From Cycas panzhihuaensis (lineage: Eukaryota; Cycadophyta), in NCBI GenBank assembly GCA_023213395.1, contig CM041465.1, positions 112,351,741 through 112,415,740 on the forward strand: 64,000 nucleotides of DNA. Reading direction: 5' to 3'. Of this stretch, positions 11,376-22,168 are shown one piece after another. The notes beneath the pieces were generated by a model. The model was not told the DNA's origin and made no database searches. It saw only the letters and a program-made list of their open reading frames with translations. Numbering within the stretch: position 1 is the stretch's first letter; each line of letters begins with the position of its first letter. A program made the translations under genes and the position numbers.

Positions 11376-13686
11376 ATGTGGTTCGGTTAGACCTAAATAA
11401 GATATCTCTCAACTAACAAAATATTTCTTTTATTTCAAATCTAGGCTAGGAGATATAAAGTCTAAGAAGACTTAAGTGACCACCTTTATCCAACTCCTAA
11501 GAAGGAGTCTCCACCTAGTTATGCCATTAAATGAGGATGTGAATGAACAAGGCAATGAAAGGCTAAGATATGTGGGGATGATTAAATCCAGTAACCTACA
11601 CAACTAGATCGAGGAGTTCTAAGTTTGAAATACGCTAACAATATATCTTATATCCTTTTCAGGGGCTCCTCTCCTCCTATTCTTTCAACCTTTAGAGTTT
11701 TATTTGAATGGAGAAGAAGGGCTAAGTAATGGAAAGGGTTTTGTTTTATTCTTTATTGTTTTATTTGTTGTTTCTTTTTGTATTTTGTTTTTAATAAAAT
11801 AAAATGAAGAATAAGAGCAATCAATAAAACTATAAGATCTATCCATCTAATTTTCAAGACACAAACAAGAGAGAAATAAACATGCATGTAATATGTTTTC
11901 CCTTTTTCTTTTAGATGAAACACGCTAAAAACAGAAACATAAATCTACTTTATTTAAATGCAACATACACCCCTTTAATGAAAAAGGAAAACTATGATGA
12001 AAAATAACTAACTTCACTTACAACCATTTATGAAAATTTCTAAGAAGTCCAATAACATGTAATACCAATATAAGGCTTTTCATTATAATTACATTTTATC
12101 TTTCTTTAATTGATGCTTCTGCAATGAAAAGAGAGATTTTTAAAGATTTACTGCTGCTATTATAAATGATTTTTTAGATCATAAATAATACATGCAGCCA
12201 TTAATATTCCAGTCATATTCTTAAGCAAGTAACAAGCCAAAAGACAAAGAGATTCTATCGTAATTAGAGTTTATTAGGCTCCAAAGGGATCCTTGAACCT
12301 CAATTGATCTAATTAAATCAAATACATTTCATTCCTAAATTTAGATTTTCTTTTTTAAGTAAAAAAATGAACCAAAGAGTTAAATCAAATAAGAACAATT
12401 TTATGGCTTCTTTCTTACTTAAAAAATCCTACCTCAGAATATCTTTTTTCCTTTCATATGATCAAAGTATTTTAAATTCCTCCTTTAAAACTAACAAATA
12501 AGAAAAAGAAATAAGAACCACAGGCTCAACCATAGCCATTAATAGGCCAAAGATGAAGGTACACCCCTCCGAATTTGGATAGCTATGGAAGAATGGAGAA
12601 GAAAAGTTATTTTATTAGTGAAGAGATTAACATTCTTCACACTAGTATTCTCTCTTTTCATCCCACAAAGGGTAGACCTTTTAACCCAATTTTCAAGGTA
12701 GAAATAAGTATAAAGATACCACAAATATTAGGTTAAAAATCAGTAAAATTTTGAGTATAACTAATCTCTAATAAATAGCAAAATCACAACAATATTCAAT
12801 AGAAAGCATCTTATCAAGAACAAGGGAGTTTGAAACTAAAAACATTGAGAGAAAACTAAGAAATGAAAATAACCAAGCATCAAAATTTAAGCATTAGTAG
12901 AACAAGAATCATAACATCAAAGTGTTCTCTTGATTTCACCCTTTTTAATCTCCAAAGTAGTCTTTTAAGTTTAGTAGTACAAAACCTCAAAAGATCTCTA
13001 AAAAATTTCAAAGAACTCTCCAAAACTTGATCTCTAAGCTCTCCAAATTTGAATGATAGACAACTAACTCATTAGGGTTTGTTCTAGGCATGAATGAGAT
13101 AAGTTTGCATCAAATATGGGTAGTAGTCATGTAAACTTTGGCATACTAATTAAGTTTTGCATGCATAACAGTAAAAAATGCGACTGATTGTATTTTTAGA
13201 CCAACCAAAAATGCAACTTTACACTAAAAATGTGATGCATCAAGAGGTCAAAATGGCTCATTAAAAGTCAAAATAATTGATTTTTATTAATAAATTTAAT
13301 CATAAATAACTCAATTAATAAGGGAAAAGGCCCAAATGTGGTGTAAACAATAAGCATAAGCCCAAAATTTGATAAAAAATATAATATAAGGGTGAAATCA
13401 AGATTAAAAAAACATGAAAAAGAAAAGTTCTAAAGAATAATTGAATTAAAATAATCGTGAAAGAAAAGAATTTAGTGGTATAAATATCAGTTATCGGCAA
13501 GTGAAAATATAATCATACAATAATCATCATTCAATATACATCATGAACGAAATCAAGATAACATTTCATCAAAACATAGCCTAATACATATAAAATAAAC
13601 CTAAATCAATCATTCTCTTACTAAACTATATAAGAAATTCATCAAAAGTAATGAAGATTAGCAAAGGGCCAAGTTTTCATAAAATA
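11376..13686 (-). repeat. 3' LTR of the outer gypsy element (LTR D)
   Basis: About 2.3 kb, homologous along its length to the LTRs at 28434, 51343 and 55645. The start side (right end) reads CATAAAATA on the plus strand, corresponding to TGTATTTCACC and TGTTTTACC in the inner LTRs but with TG decayed to TA. The left end reads ATGTGGTTCGGTTAGACC, the counterpart of the ends of the other copies. It has a cluster of short A/T-rich inverted motifs around 13165-13245 shared with the other three LTRs. Confidence 0.8.
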
Positions 13687-13720
13687 ATTGCCCACTTGAC
13701 ACCTGAAGCTCCTATTTTGG
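13687..13720 (-). other. Degenerate polypurine tract of the outer element
   Basis: The minus strand reads AGGAGCTTCAGGTGTCAAG then TGGGCAAT before the LTR. The inner element has AGGAGCTTTAAGTATCACG then AGGGAAAA in the same place. It would prime plus-strand DNA synthesis. Confidence 0.45.
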
Positions 13721-13869
13721 GAAGAAAGTGGGATGGTAAGAGGTGGAAATAATGAAAGTGAAAGATCACTTATTGAAAATCATAAGATTTAAGATGAGGT
13801 ATGTAAATGATGAGTTATCAATCTACAAAAAATCTCCAATCTAACCAAACTAACTTTAATACTTCTAAA

Positions 13870-14420
13870 AATGATAAGTGAAAGGAAGGTCATCTAAATG
13901 CTTCCCCAAAAGGACTGGGTTCTTAATACTAAAAGAACAATACTTAAAATCTTACCCAAAAAGACTGGGTTTTCTTTTCCTCTTAAAATTTATCCAAAAG
14001 GAATAGGTATTCATTACCAAAGGAATGTCACCTAATGCCTTATCCAAAAGGACTAGTTTTACACTTACTAACCAAAAGATCACTACCAAATGCCCAGAAA
14101 CTAGATGGGACTTAAAATACATCACTAGTCATAGTTTATCTCTTGTTAACCATACTTCAAAGGGAAGTCCTTTTGCTGAAGCACAAAGGATAGACTGTCA
14201 TAGTTTTAAGCCTTATTAATAGGTGACTTTTTAGAGCCTTAAGACTACCATAGTTTCAACTCATCAGTAGATGACATTTTGGAGGTTTTCATCATATAGT
14301 TTAGAATCATTAGTAGGGTGAAAGACTTTGAAGCTTGATCATCATAATTTACCCTCATCAATAATCAAATTTTAAAGGGTTCCCTGACATAGTTTAGGCT
14401 CCTTAATAGGTAAAAGGGAC
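13870..14420. repeat. Two families of short tandem repeats, outer element 3' region
   Basis: At about 13890-14090 units carry CCAAAAGGACTGGGTT or close variants (ACCCAAAAAGACTGGG, ATCCAAAAGGAATAGG, ATCCAAAAGGACTAGT) alternating with ACCAAAGGAAT. At about 14190-14420 a second set of roughly 65-bp units carries CATAGTTTNAG then ATTAATAGGTGACTTT or variants. Both sets reappear inverted in the inner element at 50620-51140, so they belong to the family rather than to this locus. They occupy the space between the antisense gene and the polypurine tract. Confidence 0.65.
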
Positions 14421-14769
14421 TTGGAGTGATTTTAGAGACCAATTCAAGAGTTAATTTCGAAGAGAAATAAGTGAAAGATGCAACATTTAAGTCTCCAAAA
14501 AGCTCCATGAAGAATAATATATTAAAATAAATAATTAAGCCACACATATAGATGATGTATCATACTTATAGTTTCAAAGTGATTTGATTCAATAATAACA
14601 ATCGTAAGGAGACAAAATTTAATTTGATAGATTTAATAGATAAAAGAAAGATCCTTGCCTAGGAAAAAAGAAAAAAAGGGCCCTCCCCTTTATTAAGAAG
14701 AAGGATAAAAATGAAATTTTATTTTATAGGAGGAGTTTAAAAATTGAGGTGTTGGAAGGTCTTTTTATC

Positions 14770-16960
14770 TTATTTCAGAGATGATCTCGAGCCATTTCAA
14801 TAGAAGATCAGCTCCAGGAGATTAATATCAGCAAGATGCAATAGGGTGCTAAATATTTAGTAAGTTCACTTCTTTATTTTTTAAAAAATTAAGATTTTAT
14901 CTAAAAATATGATTACATAGTATAAAAAATATAGACAAAGCTCTAAAAACATGAGAATACAGTAAAAAACACGATCACACGGCCAAAAACTATGATTTTA
15001 TGATTTGGAGTAATAAGAGGAAATCATGTTTTTGGTGGTGAAATCATGTTTTCGACTGTGAGATCATGTTTTTGGTTATTTTACCACACTTTTAAATTTC
15101 TTAAAGGAAAAAATTAAAAATTAAAATTTTAAATCATGAAAAATAGGAACTAATGTGATTCTTTTGATGTGATACAGCCTTTGGAGAGAGTAGAAATACA
15201 AGAGAATAAAGGTTTAGCAATGGAAGCGCTAATTAGTCAACTCAATGAGAGAGATTGAGCAAATTTTAGGAGTTGTGGATTATCTTGAGTGACTGGATCA
15301 ACCCAACTAGTGATGTAGTATGAGATACTCCATGATTTTATTAGCTATTAGATTCCTAGTTAGAATGTATTTAGGGTACGAGTGATCAAAGAGATATAGA
15401 TAACTCCAAGGGATGTGGAAAGGATATTAAGAGTCAGTTAGCATGGGAAGAGAGTGAGACTCAACATAATGATGGATGATGAGTCTTAGGGTACATGCAA
15501 CTAGTACCTAATAGGTTGTACTAACTAGTATAGCCCCCACGAGATATCTATAGAGGTTATACAAGCAGCAAAAGGTGTTCCTATCATATAGAGGATCATC
15601 ACCTTAATTATCATATACAAGATTACTAGAACCCAAAACTTCATGGAGGTTCCAGAATAGTGGGTAAGAGTGGTGAGGAGATGTGAGGAAGGAGTCTCCA
15701 TAAATTAGGAATAGTATATAGTAAATAGCATATGTCTTCAGCTATCGAGGATTAGGAGACTGGGTAGAGGAGTATTCTTTTATAGTTTTATCTTGATGTG
15801 CTAACTATACAATTATATTTCTTTGATGAGACTAGGAGGAGCTCCAAGAGAGCTAACTGTCATGGATCTAGGGATGAATATGTGGCATATAAAAGTGGGG
15901 ATTCATAACATAGTAGCTATCATGTTTAGGAGTACACATATCCCTCTATTGAGGAGTATGACAAGGAAACATCTAGTAAAAGATGCATATGTAGGACTAC
16001 CAATGTGTAGTGATGATGAGATGGATGTAGTTGAGAGAGGGGTAGCAAGAGAGGCCCTTATTATTAGTTGAAGGAGAGGGAGAGAGAGAGGAGGTAGAGG
16101 TAGGAGAGGTGGTGGAGATGATGGAGAGATGGGTCAAGGAGGGGGAGGAGAGGTATCGACTAGTAGAGGAGTGAGAGGGAGTTAATAGGTGTTGGAGAGA
16201 GTAGGTGTAGCACTAGGTAGAGATAACAAAGGATCCATATAGAGAATAGAGCTTGAATCGGTAGATGAGCAAGGTAGAGGAGAAGGGAATAGAGTAGGAG
16301 AGGGAGAGCCTAACCAAGAGGCTTCTCAAGAGCCTTAGAGAGAGGGAGTACCATAAGTAGAGGAGGAAATAGGAGCAAAGTCAGTATGAGGAGGTGAGCT
16401 ATCAGATATATCTGTTGATTAGTTTCTCTTATATCAGGTTATATTTCCTTTTTTATCATAAAATTCTTTCCAGTAAACTAATCACAACTTATATATTTTC
16501 ATTAGACAAATGATGAGATCATGACTTTGGGAGAGGTGTGGATGATACTAGAGCTAATATTTCCTTATGTTCTTGCATTAGAGGAGGCTCCAATATGGAA
16601 TGCAATAGATCATACCCTAATAGAACATTACATTAGCCACTTCAACTATGCATTTTAAGTTTAAGACATGCATATGGACATGAGAGCAAAGCTGAGAGTG
16701 CTAGAGTTAGCACTTAGAGCAGTTGAGGATGAAAGACATCATCTATATAGGATGACATTAGCACAGGTAGGAGCATGAGTTACTCCATTAGAGAGTATTA
16801 CTATATAGCAAGGATGACATCATAGATCTCATAGAGAGTCTACACATGGGTAGAATTCAAGCAGAGGAGAGAGGGAAGAGCCAAGAGTATAGGAGAGATC
16901 TCATCAGGACTCATAGGAATGAATGTATTTTGTATGTATAGGGAAATAGGAGGGAGATTT
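14770..16960 (+). pseudogene. Antisense three-exon gene of the gypsy family, outer copy
   Basis: This gene runs opposite to the retrotransposon. Exon 1 ends at 14859 before GTAAGT. Intron 1 is 14860-15177 (318 bp, ending ACAG). Exon 2 is 15178-16437, 420 codons in one frame without a frameshift. Intron 2 is 16438-16505 (68 bp, GT..AG) and exon 3 runs to about 16920. All joins are phase 0. At the first join the protein reads GAKYL then PLERV; the other copy has GARYP then PLEGV. Conserved blocks include RVRL, YLIG, IITLIIIY, QNF, ICLQL, LGRG, LYNY, LMRLGGA and MDL.MN.W, then SDDEMD and a Gly/Arg-rich tail; exon 3 looks helical and charged. The first 215 codons of exon 2 hold 15 stops (12 TAG, 2 TGA, 1 TAA), so it is dead here. 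I do not recognise the family. Extra and antisense frames are known from Tat-clade elements. The start codon is not determined. Confidence 0.7.
14935..15090. repeat. Alternating ATCATGTTTTTGG-type motifs inside intron 1
   Basis: The stretch contains AAAAACATGAG, AAAAAACACGATCACACGG, AAATCATGTTTTTGGTGG, AAATCATGTTTTCGAC and AGATCATGTTTTTGG, in both orientations. Similar motif trains occur in the inner copy (49930-50130) and in the element's LTRs (for example 51785-51895). Confidence 0.5.
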
Positions 16961-17025
16961 GAGGCATTTTATGAGCCTTAGTTGCTGTATTATGAGTCAC
17001 CTAAGTGATAGATATACAACGATTT

Positions 17026-17027
<2 letters not shown>

Positions 17028-17060
<33 letters not shown>
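17028..17060. repeat. (TA)n microsatellite
   Basis: About 33 bases of pure TA dinucleotide following exon 3 of the antisense gene. The inner copy has only a short interrupted (TA) run near 48150. Confidence 0.95.
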
Positions 17061-17062
<2 letters not shown>

Positions 17063-17224
17063 ATCACTTTTTCTTGAAACTTATGTGTAATGAATAATTA
17101 ACTCTAAACTCGTTTTCCACCTTATTTCCCTTTTGTAAATTGAACATGATATACATTCATTAATGTGATGTTCCATGGAAACATATAGTAATTTTACTAT
17201 TTTTCTCTTTTTTGTTGCTTTTGT

Positions 17225-17228
<4 letters not shown>

Positions 17229-17288
<60 letters not shown>
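17229..17288. repeat. (AT)30 microsatellite
   Basis: Sixty bases of uninterrupted AT dinucleotide inside a segment (about 17165-17400) that the inner copy lacks. A predicted frame across it on the minus strand is low-complexity Tyr-Ile repeat and is not a gene. Confidence 0.95.
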
Positions 17289-17290
<2 letters not shown>

Positions 17291-17829
17291 TATTATTTAT
17301 GTGGTAGTTTATACTCATTCTAGAGTATAAGAAGGTCTTGAAAAGATAAATATTGCAAGGAGTAATGAAGGGTAAAAGACAAATAAAAGATAAAAGGGAG
17401 TAAATAAAAGGCACACTAACTCTATTTCTATAAATATAAAACCATCTGAAACAAATGGTGATAGGTTTATAAGAATAGAAGATGGACTAATATAATTTTT
17501 TTAAAGAAAACTCACATAACTCTCATCATACTCCTAACAAATTATATAAACATATAATAAAATCCATATTCATATAATATATTATAAAGAAAACATGTTG
17601 TTTCTAGAATGAAAAATTAATATTACTCAATAAATAATTAGTCTTCTAAGTATATTAGATTTCTCATTGGCTCCTTCTAGGGATACGAAGCTTTTAGGAA
17701 CTTTTCCCTTATCAAGATCCTTCATGACCCAAGATTTCCACATGGGTCTCTCCTTTCAGACACTTTATTTTAGTCCTAAATCTATAATCTTAACCCTCAT
17801 ACTACTTAAACCTTTATCTTCTAAAACCA

Positions 17830-18312
17830 ATAGTTTATACTCTTTATAGAGTGGTAGTTTATACTCGTTCCAGAGGGGGATGCCCCTAGCCAAAAGATAA
17901 AAGTCAAAAAAAGTAATCATCCAAGATAGAAGAGATAAAAGCTTTAGCTTTAACATTAAGAGAATGAGGAACATACTAGATAGTAACCGAAGAAAATAGT
18001 GACAATAATGATGGAGGCTGATGATGAAGGAGAGGGAATCATGGAGAGTAAACTTGTTATATCCTAACTAGTTGATAGACTACAACCTGAGAATCAAAAT
18101 ATATAATGATATGTCTAAGGTGAGAGTGAAAGATATCAGATAAGTCTCTTATAATGGTAAAATATTTAGCTTCATTATTATGTGCTCTAGGTATAAATGA
18201 GTTAATAGAGAGGAGAGGATTTATTGATTAGCCATAAATCAACCAAGTAGAAGTAGATGATCCTGGGTTACCTCTACTACCTCCATCATTGAATATATTC
18301 AATGCCATGGGT
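17830..18312 (-). pseudogene. Second RNase H domain of the outer gypsy element
   Basis: Read on the minus strand from about 18312: NIFNDGGSRGNPGSS, the RNase H type I opening with its first catalytic aspartate, then HNNEAKYFTII (the glutamate region), FDSQVVVYQLV (second aspartate) and a degraded LNVKAKAFISSILDDYF (normally N.EAD.L). The full set of RNase H motifs is therefore recognisable, with few stops. This domain is separate from the RNase H that follows RT at 24761-25300. A second, archaeal-type RNase H is a known mark of Tat-clade gypsy elements. Here it lies after integrase in both copies. Confidence 0.75.
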
Positions 18313-21150
18313 GAATATATATATATAGTTGCCTTTATAGTGTGATATGTTTAGCCACCCAACGTGATGAATAATTTGTAGCTGTGTGATGTTCCTCAAT
18401 TGAGCTGCTATTTAGTATGCAACTACCCTTTACTATGTTTGTCCATCCATATATATTCATCATCAACTTGATATGTTCATCAATATATATGTAGAATTTA
18501 TGTTTGAAATGATCATTGATATTATACTTTGATATCTTTTCAAAGTTATCTAGTGAGTAAAGTCGCCCAATATAAATCGATTATATTTTCCATTTTATTA
18601 AAGTCACTCTTTATCATTATGATCAATAAAGTTTGTATTGAAGTCGCTTTAATATACTTTGTTACCTTTGTTTGAGTAATATACAATGGTACATGATATC
18701 ATGGGATGTTATTTCTGGATCTATTTTAGTATTGTGATGTATATATCCTTTTTAACAAAGTGGTAAAAATATATTTTAAAAGTCTTCAATTCTTTTATGA
18801 GTTTTTGGTAACAATGAGGTGATATGACGCTATTTGAGTGACTATTGATGGTGAAATATGAATTTCTTCCATGCGATTGCATGAGAAATGGGAGACATGG
18901 TTAACTCTCTAGCATGTGGTTTACAGGGGAGAGCTAGATGGGTGATTGTATGGTGACATATGGTGTATATTGGGTGAATTTAAGGCGACTTGCTGCTCCT
19001 TAGAATGTGCCTTACATGAAGGAGCTTTACGGGGTAAAGAGATAGGAGAATTTGAGGCAATTATGTGGTACTTGTTGCATGTGATTACATGGAAAGTTTT
19101 AGGCAAAATTTGGACGTGTTGTGTGGGCAAAATTAATGGGAAATTTATGATGTATAAGATGCTTATTGCATGTGTGTTACATGGCAAGTTAAGTGTGCAT
19201 TTTAAGGGCAAAATTAGGCGAAATTTGGACTTGTTTTAAGGGGGAAAATGGGCAAATTTGATGGGCAGGTTAAGGGCGTGATGTGTGACATAGGGTGATA
19301 TTAGAAGAAGATGAGCATGTTTGAGATACCTTAATTGCAACTTAATACAAACTCTATTACTGTTTGAGTGTGGCATTGATCATTGTGCAAAATTTATGAT
19401 TTATGTGATTATTCAATTATATAAGCATTACTTATTCATGGTATATATTTGAGATCAGTTGCATTAGATGTGTATGACATGATGAAGTTCAAAATTTGCT
19501 TGTATGATTGTCATTTGTGATGGACCATTATACATTAATTAGTTGGACTGCTAGCATGAGGTGTGTGGCCTGTTTTGATGCTAGTTTGACATGGGTATAA
19601 ATCTGAACAAGTTTGATGTAGAACTGAGACATAGTGTTTGATAAAATTGAAGTGTGAATGGAAAGGTCTAAGACAAGATGCCTTAAAATTAGTTATGCCT
19701 TGTCATGGTATGTACAGTTGGCCTGTAAGGTTACACTGCAGGTGAGTATCATGATCTGGATGGTGAGGTTTGGTGCATGTTTTGGTTTACCCCCCATGGT
19801 TTAATAGCAACAGCTGTAGCAAATAGTATGGGTACACTTGTTCTGATTGTTCGTGGCATAATTTCCCCTTATATGTTGTGTTTGGACTAAGTTAAAAGAC
19901 TTCCATTTATTTTTCTTAGTGCATTAGAGTGCACACATCTTAAATGAATATTGTAGCAGCAGGATTGTAAGAGTTTGAAGCATATCAATTGTTTAGCTCA
20001 CAAACAGTATGATGTATAAGGGAAATGCATTATGATAAGTCTAGATGTTATAGAGTTGTTGACATATCATGTTTTATATCATTTGGTTACATGTTTTATC
20101 CTTCATTGCTTCACTTTTCTAAGTCATTATTTAACGGGTGTGGAGGTTTGTTTGCCTAACATTCTGCTTGAGATAGAAGCAGGATCTAGTGACAGATTGA
20201 TGATGAGGAGCTATTAGATGAAGTAATATGGATTGTAACCCCATGTTCAATTGAAAGTTGGAGACCTTCAAAATGATGGAAGATCATGGATCAACATGCC
20301 AATCAAAACTTATGATAGATACCAACGTTCCAGTGAGTATAGATTCATAATGGAGAGTTGTATTGAAGTAAGAACCCGATTGGTTTGCAAGTTTTAAAGA
20401 CTTGTTACATAGGTGATCCATAACAGGAAGAAGGATTAAGGTATGATAAGATATTTATCACTAGTCTTTATGTTCATTGGTCCATTTGATCCTTACTTTA
20501 GCATCTTCAGATAGTTGGGTATCGTATCATATCATATCATTGTTCCTTAACAAAGACTTGAAGAGGTGATTCACATGGCTTAAGTGGTTCATCCTATTGG
20601 TTTAGTTAGAGGAATATGGCTGAGTTGAATGGACAAAGTATTAGGTTTAGAGAGAGTTGTACAGTTGTAGGTATGTTGGAGCATTTCTAAAGAATCAGGT
20701 GCATACGAGTCATGGCACCATTACATCTAAGTGTAGATCGCTACATCAACGTTCATGCATATTGGGTTGAGTAAGGTTATACTTGAGAGGGGATTTATTC
20801 CCAATGATAATCCTTGTTACCCCACATTTACATTAAGATGGGATGTTAAAATATATAATCATACCACCTAATATAAAGTCGGCATCCTATATTTATGCCT
20901 AATTATGTGGAGGATTAGTCTTGATTATGGTGACCTAGTGGATGTATTTGTAATTATATTTGGTACTTCAGATCTATAAATATAGATCAAAGTCCATCTT
21001 TATAATATATAATTTTGTCATAATGTGAATATTATCCATTTGTGGGTTTTTATCCATAAGGGTTTCCCATGACAATATGGCGTCCTATGTGATCTGTTTC
21101 TACTTCTTATCTGCTTGATGTGAAAGATCATGTTGACCTTGTTTGCTTCA
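18313..21150. mobile_element. Unidentified 2.8-kb insertion/replacement in the outer element
   Basis: The inner element has about 1.4 kb between the equivalent points in integrase and the second RNase H (37440-37756 plus 43012-44085). The outer has this unrelated 2.8 kb instead. It is less AT-rich than its surroundings. At 18920-19260 it has internally repeated phrases (GGCAAAATTTGGAC, GGGCAAAATTAATGGG, GGCGAAATTTGGAC). Near the right end, 20844-21074 has LTR-like form: AAGATGGGA, then TGTTAAAATATATAATC, closing GGGTTTCCCATGACA. No partner LTR, primer site or domain was recognised, and the exact right border (21074-21150) is uncertain. Two overlapping opposite-strand frames at 18921-19239 are probably chance. 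Confidence 0.45.
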
Positions 21151-22163
21151 ATTGAATTTTCTAATAGAGACACATAAAGAAGGAATCTCAACTTCTAATT
21201 GAATGGCCTCAACACCATAAACAAGAGAAAATGATGTTGTTCCTATTACACTTCTAATAGAAGTTTTATAAGCCCATAAAGCTAGAAATAATTAGACATG
21301 CTAATCTCTATAAGAGGTTGTGATTGTTTTAACTAAAATTTTAGTTAAAGTCTTGCTAAAGGCTTCAACTTATCCATTTCTCTTGGGGTGATAAAGGGCT
21401 AATGATCTATGAGTAATATGGAATTTGTTACATAATTCACTGACATGGGAATTACAAAATGAAGTCCTATTATCAGTAATAATAATATTAGTACACTAAA
21501 TCTACAAATGATATAATGAAAAATAAACATGGCAATAATCTTTCTAGTAGTAATGATTAATGGAATAGCTTCACTCTATTTTGTAAAATATTTTGTAGTA
21601 GTTATGATGAATTTATGACCAATGGATGATGTTAGAAAGATCTGACTAATAAGTTCAAAACCCCATTGGGAAAAAAGGCAAGGTAAAATAATTGATCTCA
21701 ATTCTTGCACAAGCTTATACATTAAGGTCATGTGAGATTGACATTTCTAACATTTTTGTATATAAGTATAAGCATCCTTAAATAAGGTTCACCAACAATA
21801 GCCCATATAAAGAATACATTGGGCCATCGATCGACCACAAAAATGTCCACCACATGTCCCTTCATGGGATTCTATTAAGGCTAAAAGTGTTTTATCAAAG
21901 GAAAGGCACCTCAACAAAATTCCATCAAAAGAACATTTATAAAGTGCATCATCAAGATATTACCTAAGAAAAGAGATTACCTAGCAGTGGCTCAAATTTA
22001 TATTCTCTTCTTTGATGTAGAAGAAGAAAGGAAGGATTGATCATAAAGGTATGACCTAATCTCTCCATATCATAGATCATCAAAAAGGACAACCTAGATA
22101 TGGAGGACATGTTTATCTAGAACAGAATCATCAACAGGTTGTTTGGTAGGATTAGGAGGAGGA
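21151..22163 (-). pseudogene. Gypsy integrase, outer element
   Basis: On the minus strand the zinc-binding N-terminus reads CGGHFCGRSMAQCILYMGYCW and then YIQKC.KC near 21860-21760, giving the H..H..C..C arrangement with H, H, C and C visible. The region continues with decayed core sequence (HKFIITTTKYF), and the C-terminal block FLLFMVLRP / YGVEAI matches the TPF.LVYG.EA.LP signature. It lines up with 36481-37440 of the inner copy. Stops and shifts are frequent. The 22169-24755 element is inserted just upstream, in the linker from RNase H. Confidence 0.75.
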
Positions 22164-22168
22164 GTATT

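Noticed and set aside
13870-14420. CRISPR-like short repeats
   Set aside because: Units are imperfect, with no unique spacers; they are the tandem repeats of a plant retrotransposon.
17160-17414. 84-codon minus-strand frame rich in Ile-Tyr
   Set aside because: It is the translation of the (AT)30 microsatellite and flanks.
18921-19239. Overlapping 96/97-codon frames on opposite strands
   Set aside because: Mirror frames over the same low-stop stretch with internal DNA repeats; no motif and no second copy to compare.
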